Assembly: GCA_045578045.1 (NCBI GenBank)
Contig: JAZNJM010000021.1
Location: forward strand, 1 to 21,486
Length of the DNA stretch: 21,486 nt
Direction of reading: 5' to 3'
Source of the DNA: SIG653 sp045578045
GTDB taxonomy: Bacteria > Bacillota > Clostridia > Oscillospirales > CAG-382
The translations under genes were made by a program, and so were the position numbers. Shown piece after piece: positions 14,938-21,486 of this stretch. Under the pieces are notes generated by a model. It made no database searches and was not told the origin of the DNA. It saw only the letters and a program-made list of their open reading frames with translations. Each line of letters opens with the position of its first letter. Position 1 is the stretch's first letter.

Positions 14938-16125
14938 TTATTTTAAACATTTAACTGCTTTATACCATCCATATTCCTCTGAATATAAAACACACTTAGA
15001 ATTTGAAAAATCTGATATATAATCAAACCCCTTTGGAATAACAGTATTTCCATATCTGTCTATAATTTTTGGTGTTTCATCCGACACAACTGCAAGACCT
15101 TCAACAAAATCTGATGCAGATTTATATATTGGATTTGTTATCCATTGTCCGTTTGAATTCATATAACCGAAACAACCGTTTTTTTCAAGAAGAATAATAC
15201 CGTCAAGACATCCTAAAACTTTATAATCAGAAGGTATATCAAGTAATTTTCCGGATGATTTTAAAATTAAATTGTTTTTTCCGTTGCTTACCAACGTTAT
15301 TCCATTATAAAAACGCAAAGAACCTTTTCCACTTGTTGGAATTTTATAGTCAGAAGAAATTAGTTTTCCGTCCTTTGTATAAAAGTATAAATAGTTTGTT
15401 TGAGTTGAAAAACATCCAATTCCATCATAAAAGCCGTGTGCTCTTGAGTGTACAGCCTTAATAAGAATTTTATCTTCATTACTCTTAGCTCCCCATTTAT
15501 CGCCAGACTTAAATAAAATTGGTTCATCGTCTCGCTTAAAGGAATAGGAAGTTCCTCTATTTATACTTTCAACATTAAGAGATTCCAAAAGACTACCATC
15601 TTTAACAAAATAATACTTTCCATCTTTTGCAAATAAAACATTTCCATCTTTATCTCTTCCGCCAACAAAAGTATAACCATCAACAAGTTCTGTTATATCA
15701 TTTCCGTCTAAATCAAATATCTTATCATTTGCGAAAACGTATCCTAATGAATAGGATACGTTTTCGGGAGTAAACTTATTCAAAAAAGATATTTGAGATA
15801 TTTTTATTCCCATTTCATCTGAAAACATTTCTTCTGTTTCAGATCCATTACAGCTGAATTTAGAATTTATTTCTGTTATTATAGTCTGTAAGTCAGCATA
15901 GCTTTCATTTGTAGATGATTCTTCTGAAGAATTATCATTCTCAGATATAGAAACGTCTGTCCAACCATCGTGTTCAGAATATTCCATAACTGAATAATCG
16001 TCAAAAGAAAGCATATTTTCCTCATTACCAGTTCCAATAAACGTTATTGCCATAATTCCAACAGCAAGGAAAACAAGGGAATAAATTCCAATAGAAATAG
16101 ATTTAGATGAAATGTTTATTTTCAT
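14938..16125 (-). CDS. Membrane-anchored WG-repeat protein
   Basis: A 395-residue protein with a hydrophobic segment at about 12-31 preceded by Lys residues, fitting a signal anchor that places the rest outside the cell. An acidic, Ser/Asn/Glu-rich linker follows (about 33-100). From about 145 onward come degenerate WG-type beta repeats, e.g. DGNVLFAKDGKYYFV, GDKWGAKSNED, GCFGYMNSNGQWITNP and VEGLAVVSDETPKIIDRYG. WG repeats commonly build beta-propeller-like binding surfaces; the ligand is unknown. No lipobox or LPXTG sorting motif is seen. The start at 16125 is 6 bp after the ileS stop, with AAAGG inside the ileS end at a rather long 11-nt spacing. The tight spacing suggests co-transcription with thrS and ileS, although no functional link is known. 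I do not recognise a named family beyond the repeat. Confidence 0.82.
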   Translation of the reverse strand: MKINISSKSISIGIYSLVFLAVGIMAITFIGTGNEENMLSFDDYSVMEYSEHDGWTDVSISENDNSSEESSTNESYADLQTIITEINSKFSCNGSETEEMFSDEMGIKISQISFLNKFTPENVSYSLGYVFANDKIFDLDGNDITELVDGYTFVGGRDKDGNVLFAKDGKYYFVKDGSLLESLNVESINRGTSYSFKRDDEPILFKSGDKWGAKSNEDKILIKAVHSRAHGFYDGIGCFSTQTNYLYFYTKDGKLISSDYKIPTSGKGSLRFYNGITLVSNGKNNLILKSSGKLLDIPSDYKVLGCLDGIILLEKNGCFGYMNSNGQWITNPIYKSASDFVEGLAVVSDETPKIIDRYGNTVIPKGFDYISDFSNSKCVLYSEEYGWYKAVKCLK

Positions 16126-16131
16126 ATATTT

Positions 16132-19100
16132 TTAAACCTTTTTAACGCCAATCAATACTTTTTCGCCGTTGATATCCCATTCCTTAGATTCAGAAATAGA
16201 ATCATTGCAAAGCTCAACAGCTAAAACATCGCTCATAATTTCGTTTTTATTATTGTTTGCAACAGATACGATATTATCATTTCCGCTTACATAAAGAATA
16301 ATATTATCCATAACTTCAAATCCAGAATCTTTGCGCATTGTCTGAATCTTGCTAACAAGCTCTCTTACAATACCTTCTTCAATAAGTTCCGGAGTTAAAT
16401 TCGTATCAAGTGCAACAGTTATTCCGTAATCAGAAACAGACTCAAATCCAATAGTCTGAGCAGTTGAAATAAGAAGATCGTCTTTTGTTAAAACAACCTC
16501 AATTCCGTCAAAATTGAACGTTAACGCACCTTTGGATTCAAGCGTATCCATAGCATCATTTCCGTCAAGTTTTGATAACGCTTCTCTTATAGCACCAAGC
16601 TGTTTACCATATTTAGGACCAACCGTTTTAAGCTGTGGTTTAAAGCTGTATGAGGTGAAGCCTTTAACGTCTCCCGTAAATTCAACAGCTTTCACGTTAA
16701 GCTCTTCTTCAATTATATTGACGAAAAGTTCGGGAAGCTCAAAATCTGCCTTAACGTACATTTTTCCAATAGGCTGACGGTTTTTAATATTAGCACTGTT
16801 TCTGCAAGCTCTTCCCAATACAACAACGTCAAGAACTTGCTTCATATTCAATTCAAGCTCTTTGTCTATCATATCTTCGCAAGATGCGGGAAATTCGCAA
16901 AGATGTACACTTTCGGGAGCTTTTTCATCAACAGATTTAACGAGATTCAAATAAATTTCTTCAGACATAAAAGGAATCATAGGAGCACAAACCTTTGAAA
17001 GCTCAACCAAAACAGTATAAAGAGTCATATATGCGTTTATCTTATCCTGTTCCATTCCCTTTGCCCAGAAACGTTCTCTGCTTCTGCCATCATACCAGTT
17101 ACTAAGGTCATCAACAAATTCCTGAAGAACTCTTGACGTTTCTGTTATCTTATAATTTTCAAGATTATTATCGACAGTTCTTATCAACGTATTCAATCTT
17201 GAAAGCATCCATTTATCCATAACGGAAAGTTTGTCATATTCAAGAGAATATTTTGTTGGATCAAAATTATCAATATTTGCATAAAGAACAAAGAACGCAT
17301 AGGTGTTCCAGATTGTTCCCATAAACTTTCTTTGACCTTCAACAACAGCTTTTCCGTGGAATCTGTTAGGAAGCCAAGGAGCACTGTTAGAATAGAAATA
17401 CCAACGGATAGCATCAGCACCATATGCTTCAAGAGCTTCAAATGGATCAACTGCGTTTCCTTTGGATTTTGACATTTTTTGTCCGTTTTCATCCTGAACG
17501 TGTCCTAAAACGATAACGTTTTTATATGGAGCTTTATCAAAAAGCAACGTTGAAATCGCCATCAAAGAATAGAACCAACCTCTTGTTTGGTCAACAGCTT
17601 CAGAAATAAAGTCTGCGGGGAATTGTGCTTCAAACAAATCTTTGTTTTCAAAAGGATAATGATGTTGGGCAAAAGGCATAGCACCGCTATCAAACCAACA
17701 GTCAATAACCTCTGGAACACGTTTCATTTCTCCGCCACATTCAGGGCATTTAAGAATAATCTTATCAATATGCGGTCTATGAAGCTCAACGTCTTCAAAG
17801 GACTCTACAGCCATTTCTTTAAGCTCTTTTTTGCTTCCTACAGCGTGTTGATGTCCGCAAGAACATTCCCAAATATTAAGAGGAGTTCCCCAATATCTGT
17901 TACGGCTTATACCCCAATCTTGAATGTTTTCAAGCCAATCTCCAAATCTTCCTTTTCCAACGCTTTCGGGAATCCAATTAACTGTGTTATTATTTTTAAT
18001 AAGCTGTTCCCTGACAGCTGTCATTTTAATAAACCAAGATTCTCTCGCATAATAAATCAAAGGACTATCACATCTCCAACAGTGTGGATAGCTATGTTCA
18101 AATGAAGGAGCAGAGAAAAGAAGTCCTCTTATTTCGAGATCTTTCAAAATCTCTTTATCCGCTTTTTTGCAGAACATACCAGCCCACTTTGTTTCGGCTG
18201 TCATTTCACCCTTTGAATCAACAAGCTGAACAAAAGGAAGATCATATTTTTTTCCAACCTTGTTATCATCTTCACCAAAGGCTGGAGCAATATGAACAAT
18301 ACCCGTACCGTCAGTTAAGGTTACGTAGGTATCGCAAACAACGTAGTATGCCTTTTTATCAGGGTTTACAAAATCAAAGAGAGGTTCATATTCTTTATAT
18401 TCAAGATCTTTTCCCGTATATTCTTCCAACGTTTCATATTCACCTTGAATAACAGCAGGAATAAGAGCTTCTGCAAGAATATAGACATATTCACCGTTTT
18501 TGATTTTTACATATTTTTCGTTAGGGTTAACACAAAGGGCAACGTTTGATGGAAGAGTCCAAGGAGTTGTTGTCCAAGCAAGGAAATATTCATTTTCAGT
18601 TCCTTTAACCTTAAATCTTGCAATTGCAGAACGTTCTTTAACGTCTTTATATCCTTGAGCAACTTCGTGAGAAGAAAGAGGCGTTCCACAGCGAGGACAA
18701 TATGGTACTATTTTATGTCCTTTATATAAAAGACCTTTTTTCCAGATTTCAGAAAGTGCCCACCATTCTGATTCAATAAAATCATCGTGATAGGTTACGT
18801 ATGGGTTATCCATATCAGCCCAGAAACCAACCGTTCCTGAGAATTCTTCCCACATTCCCTTATATTTCCAAACGCTTTCTTTACATTTCTCTATAAATTC
18901 GTCAAGACCAAATTGTTCAATTTGTTCTTTTCCGTCAAGTCCTAAGAGCTTTTCAACCTCAATTTCAACGGGAAGACCGTGGGTATCCCAACCAGCTTTA
19001 CGAGGAACCATACACCCCTTCATAGTTCTGTATCGAGGTATCATATCTTTAATAACACGAGTCAAAACGTGTCCGATATGTGGTTTTCCGTTTGCTGTTG

Positions 19101-19242
19101 GTGGTCCATCATAAAATACATATGGTGTTCCTTCACGGCGTGAATCTATACTTTTTTCAAATATTTTGTTTTCTTTCCAGAATTTTTCTATATTTTTTTC
19201 TCTCTGAACGAAATTAAGTTCAGACGACACCTTTTTATACAT
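16132..19242 (-). CDS. ileS: Isoleucyl-tRNA synthetase (long, type 2-like)
   Basis: Charges tRNA-Ile. The 1036-residue class I enzyme carries the HIGH motif at 55-58 (GKPHIGHVL) and KMSKS at 589-593. The CP1 editing domain between them includes LAWTTTPWTLPSNVALCV and GTGIVHIAPAFGEDD, with a zinc-binding YCPRCGTPLSS. A second cysteine pair set, CGH..CPECGG, precedes VIDCWFDSGAMPF. Length, and the absence of the C-terminal zinc finger of the roughly 930-residue type 1 enzymes, point to type 2 IleRS, the eukaryote-like class often less sensitive to mupirocin. This assignment rests on length and motif style. Start ATG at 19242 has GGAGG 7 nt upstream. It lies 16 bp after thrS, so it has no T-box of its own and depends on the thrS promoter. 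Confidence 0.96.
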   Translation of the reverse strand: MYKKVSSELNFVQREKNIEKFWKENKIFEKSIDSRREGTPYVFYDGPPTANGKPHIGHVLTRVIKDMIPRYRTMKGCMVPRKAGWDTHGLPVEIEVEKLLGLDGKEQIEQFGLDEFIEKCKESVWKYKGMWEEFSGTVGFWADMDNPYVTYHDDFIESEWWALSEIWKKGLLYKGHKIVPYCPRCGTPLSSHEVAQGYKDVKERSAIARFKVKGTENEYFLAWTTTPWTLPSNVALCVNPNEKYVKIKNGEYVYILAEALIPAVIQGEYETLEEYTGKDLEYKEYEPLFDFVNPDKKAYYVVCDTYVTLTDGTGIVHIAPAFGEDDNKVGKKYDLPFVQLVDSKGEMTAETKWAGMFCKKADKEILKDLEIRGLLFSAPSFEHSYPHCWRCDSPLIYYARESWFIKMTAVREQLIKNNNTVNWIPESVGKGRFGDWLENIQDWGISRNRYWGTPLNIWECSCGHQHAVGSKKELKEMAVESFEDVELHRPHIDKIILKCPECGGEMKRVPEVIDCWFDSGAMPFAQHHYPFENKDLFEAQFPADFISEAVDQTRGWFYSLMAISTLLFDKAPYKNVIVLGHVQDENGQKMSKSKGNAVDPFEALEAYGADAIRWYFYSNSAPWLPNRFHGKAVVEGQRKFMGTIWNTYAFFVLYANIDNFDPTKYSLEYDKLSVMDKWMLSRLNTLIRTVDNNLENYKITETSRVLQEFVDDLSNWYDGRSRERFWAKGMEQDKINAYMTLYTVLVELSKVCAPMIPFMSEEIYLNLVKSVDEKAPESVHLCEFPASCEDMIDKELELNMKQVLDVVVLGRACRNSANIKNRQPIGKMYVKADFELPELFVNIIEEELNVKAVEFTGDVKGFTSYSFKPQLKTVGPKYGKQLGAIREALSKLDGNDAMDTLESKGALTFNFDGIEVVLTKDDLLISTAQTIGFESVSDYGITVALDTNLTPELIEEGIVRELVSKIQTMRKDSGFEVMDNIILYVSGNDNIVSVANNNKNEIMSDVLAVELCNDSISESKEWDINGEKVLIGVKKV

Positions 19243-19258
19243 TATCTATCCTCCAAAA

Positions 19259-21016
19259 TTATAATGTGGATATTTTATTATCAATTTCATCACAAAGTTT
19301 TGATACGAGTTCATCAACGGGAAGAACCGCACCGCCTCTTATTGCAGCAGTACCTGCGTTTGCTTCTTTTTCGCCAACAACAAGAATATATCTGATTTTT
19401 TGAAGCTGAGCTTCTCTAACCTTATAGTTGAGAGATTCAGAACGATCGTCAACTTCACATCTTATTCCTTTAGCTTTCAACTTTTCAGCAACGGAGAGTG
19501 CATAATCACGCTGTGCATCTGTTATTGGAAGAATTTTAGCCTGAACGGGAGCAAGCCAAAGAGGGAATTTTCCTGCATAATGCTCTGTGAGAATACCGAT
19601 AAATCTTTCAATAGAACCGAAAACAACACGGTGAATCATAATAGGACGATGTTTTTGTCCGTCTGCACCAATATAGTCAATATCGAATCTCATAGGAAGT
19701 TGGAAGTCAAGCTGAATCGTTCCACACTGCCACGTTCTTCCAAGGCAATCTTCAAGGTGAAAATCGATTTTAGGTCCATAGAAAGCGCCATCGCCTTCAT
19801 TTATTTCATAAGCCATTCCAAGCTCGTCTAAAGCTGCTTTCAAACCGTTTGTTGCCATATCCCAATCTTCAATACTGCCAAGATGATCCTCAGGCATTGT
19901 TGAAAGCTCTATGCTGTATTTGAAACCAAAAAGGTTATAAACCTCGTCTATAAGTTTAACAACGCCTTTAATTTCGTCTGTTATCTGCTCTTTTGTCATA
20001 AAGATATGAGCATCATCCTGTGTAAAGCATCTAACACGCATCAATCCGTGAAGTGCACCAGCTTTTTCGTGTCTGTGAACAAGTCCAAGCTCACCAACAC
20101 GCATTGGAAGTTCTTTATATGAATGTGGCTTCATATTGTAAACCAAAAGACTTCCAGGACAGTTCATAGGTTTAACAGCAAAGGTATTTTCATCAATTTC
20201 AGATGTATACATATTCTGGCTGTAATGAGCCCAATGTCCCGAAGTTTCCCAAAGTGTTTTCGTTAACATCATTGGTGTACTAATTTCAACGTATCCTTCA
20301 CGGGTATGAATTTCTCTCCAAAATTTCATAAGCTCGTTTTTAACAATCATTCCTTTAGGAAGGAAGAACGGGAATCCTGGACCTTCGTCCATAATTTCAA
20401 AAAGCTCAAGCTCTTTTCCGATTTTTCTATGGTCGCGTTTTTTAGCTTCTTCAATTCTGTCAAGATATTCTTTAAGTTCACCGGCAGAAGGAAATGCAAT
20501 ACCATAAATTCGAGAGAGCATCTTATTTTTTTCATCGCCTCTCCAATATGCTCCCGCAACTTTTGTTAATTTAAAGGCTTTCACAACGGACGTATACGCA
20601 ACGTGAGGTCCTGCACAAAGATCTATAAATTCACCCTGTTCAAAGAAGCTGATATCTTCGCCTTCGGGAATATCTGCAAGTAATTCTTCCTTATATGGCT
20701 CATTTATTTCTTTTATTTTTTCAAGGGCTTCTTCTCTTGAAAGCGTTTTTCTTCTGAGAGGAAGATTTTCTTTAACAATTTTTTTCATCTCTGCTTCAAT
20801 AGCATCAAAGTCTTCAACTGTAAAAGGAGTTTCTCTGTCAAAATCATAATAGAAGCCTTCTTTAATAGCAGGTCCTATGGTTAATTTTGTTTCGGGATAA
20901 AGACGTTTAACAGCCTGTGCTAAAATGTGAGAAGCAGTATGCCAAAAAGCCTTTTTGCCTTCTTCTTCACTAAAGGCAACGTCAGAAATGCTTCCATCGT
21001 GTGCAATAACCTTCAT
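19259..21016 (-). CDS. thrS: Threonyl-tRNA synthetase lacking the N-terminal TGS domain
   Basis: Charges tRNA-Thr. The 585-residue class II enzyme retains the N2 editing domain, with HTASH (H26, H30) and CAGPH (C134, H138). Its catalytic core has zinc ligands C286 (MNCPGS), H337 (QDDAHIF) and H462 (MIHRVVFGS). Motif 2 lies around VHRHEKAGALHGLMRVR and motif 3 around GSIERFIGILTEHY. A C-terminal anticodon-binding domain follows. The editing HxxxH sits at residue 26, against about 73 in E. coli, so the TGS (N1) domain of about 60 residues is absent. Upstream sequence holds no missed coding extension: GGAGG lies 7 nt before the ATG at 21016, and the TTG-initiated reading to 21034 adds only six residues and swallows the SD. 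It is the first gene of thrS-ileS-WG. Confidence 0.96.
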   Translation of the reverse strand: MKVIAHDGSISDVAFSEEEGKKAFWHTASHILAQAVKRLYPETKLTIGPAIKEGFYYDFDRETPFTVEDFDAIEAEMKKIVKENLPLRRKTLSREEALEKIKEINEPYKEELLADIPEGEDISFFEQGEFIDLCAGPHVAYTSVVKAFKLTKVAGAYWRGDEKNKMLSRIYGIAFPSAGELKEYLDRIEEAKKRDHRKIGKELELFEIMDEGPGFPFFLPKGMIVKNELMKFWREIHTREGYVEISTPMMLTKTLWETSGHWAHYSQNMYTSEIDENTFAVKPMNCPGSLLVYNMKPHSYKELPMRVGELGLVHRHEKAGALHGLMRVRCFTQDDAHIFMTKEQITDEIKGVVKLIDEVYNLFGFKYSIELSTMPEDHLGSIEDWDMATNGLKAALDELGMAYEINEGDGAFYGPKIDFHLEDCLGRTWQCGTIQLDFQLPMRFDIDYIGADGQKHRPIMIHRVVFGSIERFIGILTEHYAGKFPLWLAPVQAKILPITDAQRDYALSVAEKLKAKGIRCEVDDRSESLNYKVREAQLQKIRYILVVGEKEANAGTAAIRGGAVLPVDELVSKLCDEIDNKISTL

Positions 21017-21129
21017 AAATGTACCTCCGCGCAAATATGCGCCCTTTCTTAAAATATATGTTATACAATAATTAAACTACAAATTTTTTGACCTATTTTT
21101 CAGATAAATTTGCTTTTGTATAATCCTAC
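21017..21129 (-). promoter_or_regulatory. Predicted structured leader of thrS (not a T-box)
   Basis: The ~113-nt leader can form a nested hairpin. The outer arms are 21116-21123 and 21061-21068 (TTATACAA / TTGTATAA, 8 bp) and the inner arms 21106-21112 and 21080-21086 (CAAATTT / AAATTTG, 7 bp). The inner loop contains UAGGUCA. A second hairpin, GCGCA-UAUU-UGCGC (arms 21038-21042 and 21029-21033), directly abuts the GGAGG ribosome-binding site at 21024-21028. The conserved T-box sequence and its antiterminator are absent, and there is no terminator. The arrangement could control translation start; that is inference. Confidence 0.5.
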
Positions 21130-21135
21130 CTTTTA

Positions 21136-21164
21136 ATGATACCATATTTATTCGATTATGTCAA
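21136..21164 (-). promoter_or_regulatory. Predicted sigma-A promoter of thrS-ileS-WG
   Basis: TTGACA (21159-21164, 6/6), a 17-nt spacer, and TATCAT (21136-21141, 5/6) with an upstream TGG extended -10. Predicted start is near 21129. Confidence 0.82.
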
Positions 21165-21375
21165 TATTTTTTATGAAAAATAGGTGTTATCAAGCTGTTT
21201 TCATATATTGTATAGAGAAAATACTATATAAATTACATACCGAGAAGAAAAATATCTTCGGGAGTTTGACAGTTGCAAAAGAAAAAGGATGTCAAAAAAA
21301 ATAGTTGAACGAAACAAAAACGGCTCATTAAATATGAATAAAGTATAATTTTTTTGTCAAATTTTAAATTTCCTA
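21165..21375. other. Gene-free spacer between divergent promoters
   Basis: No coding region or RNA gene is recognised. The stretch has a 7-bp inverted repeat TTTGACA/TGTCAAA (21265-21271 and 21290-21296, 18 nt apart) and an imperfect CCG..CGG hairpin at about 21240-21261. A weak extra plus-strand promoter-like pair (TTGAAC, 17 nt, TTAAAT) lies around 21305-21335. The inverted repeat could be a regulator site but nothing identifies one. Confidence 0.35.
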
Positions 21376-21404
21376 TTGCACTATGTGATTATATGTGGTA
21401 TAAT
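21376..21404 (+). promoter_or_regulatory. Predicted extended -10 promoter of the divergent plus-strand gene
   Basis: TTGCAC (21376-21381, 3/6), a 17-nt spacer ending TGTGG, and TATAAT (21399-21404, 6/6) with a TGG extended -10. Predicted start is near 21411, about 37 nt before the ATG. Confidence 0.72.
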
Positions 21405-21447
21405 GTAGAGTAAGAATAAAACAAAAAACACCACTGAGGAGAAAAAA

Positions 21448-21486
21448 ATGTATCTTTACATAGATAAAGGAAAATACGGTCATAAC
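21448..21486 (+). CDS. Start of an unidentified plus-strand gene (runs off right edge)
   Basis: Only 13 codons are in the window (MYLYIDKGKYGHN), too few to identify the product. The start is well supported: GAGGAG lies 6 nt before the ATG, and an extended -10 promoter lies about 45 bp further upstream. It is the only plus-strand gene seen and is divergent from thrS. Confidence 0.7.
   Translation, partial: MYLYIDKGKYGHN

Noticed and set aside
17587..18105. 172-codon open frame on the plus strand
   Set aside because: It is antisense to the conserved central part of ileS, has no SD and no recognisable domain; it is a shadow of the real gene.
21017..21350. T-box riboswitch before thrS
   Set aside because: No conserved T-box sequence, specifier stem or terminator was found on the minus strand, and the promoter leaves only ~113 nt.
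1..21486. CRISPR array, insertion sequence, prophage or tRNA/rRNA gene
   Set aside because: No regularly spaced repeats, transposase or phage proteins, or tRNA-like cloverleaf or rRNA sequence were recognised on either strand.

Overview
The window is AT-rich (by eye, clearly under 40% G+C). Fifteen of its sixteen genes lie on the minus strand, with canonical Shine-Dalgarno sites and TTGACA/TATAAT-type promoters. A GlgC+GlgD pair, a SigH-like sigma factor, a long (type 2-like) isoleucyl-tRNA synthetase and a zf-trcl/CxxC-x17-CxxC zinc-ribbon protein together suggest a Clostridia-class Firmicute, probably a gut Oscillospirales/Ruminococcaceae-type organism. This is inferred from gene content and not from a marker gene.

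Layout, in minus-strand transcription order from the right edge. (1) At the far right a plus-strand gene begins (21448 to the edge) with its own promoter, divergent from thrS. (2) thrS - ileS - a membrane-anchored WG-repeat protein form one tight operon (21016 to 14938). Its promoter is at 21136-21164 and its leader is short and structured, with no T-box. (3) A complete glycogen operon runs from 14770 to 3321: glgB, glgC, glgD, glgA, glgP, a cytosolic GH13 alpha-glucan hydrolase and a NahK-type anomeric sugar kinase. It has a promoter at 14845-14873. (4) A 452-bp gene-free stretch (2869-3320) carries a promoter with two perfect consensus hexamers, then a predicted ~320-nt hairpin-rich leader for a SigH-like sigma factor. 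A small double zinc-ribbon gene follows, and then a clear intrinsic terminator (1743-1784). (5) rpe and a two-CBS-domain protein form a short operon with their own promoter. (6) The N-terminal part of metK runs off the left edge, with its own promoter and a leader too short for a SAM riboswitch.

How the genes work together: GlgC (with its catalytically degenerate partner GlgD) makes ADP-glucose, GlgA polymerises it, GlgB branches it and GlgP returns glucose-1-phosphate. The GH13 enzyme would handle maltodextrins or branch stubs that GlgP leaves. The last gene is a kinase of the family that phosphorylates sugars at C1, so the operon could recycle a free sugar straight to a sugar-1-phosphate. 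This is the most interesting hypothesis in the window. Nothing seen here is clearly a wholly new system. The points most worth following are the kinase in the glycogen operon, the ThrRS without a TGS domain and its non-T-box leader, the long leader of the sigma gene, and the WG-repeat protein coupled to two tRNA synthetases.
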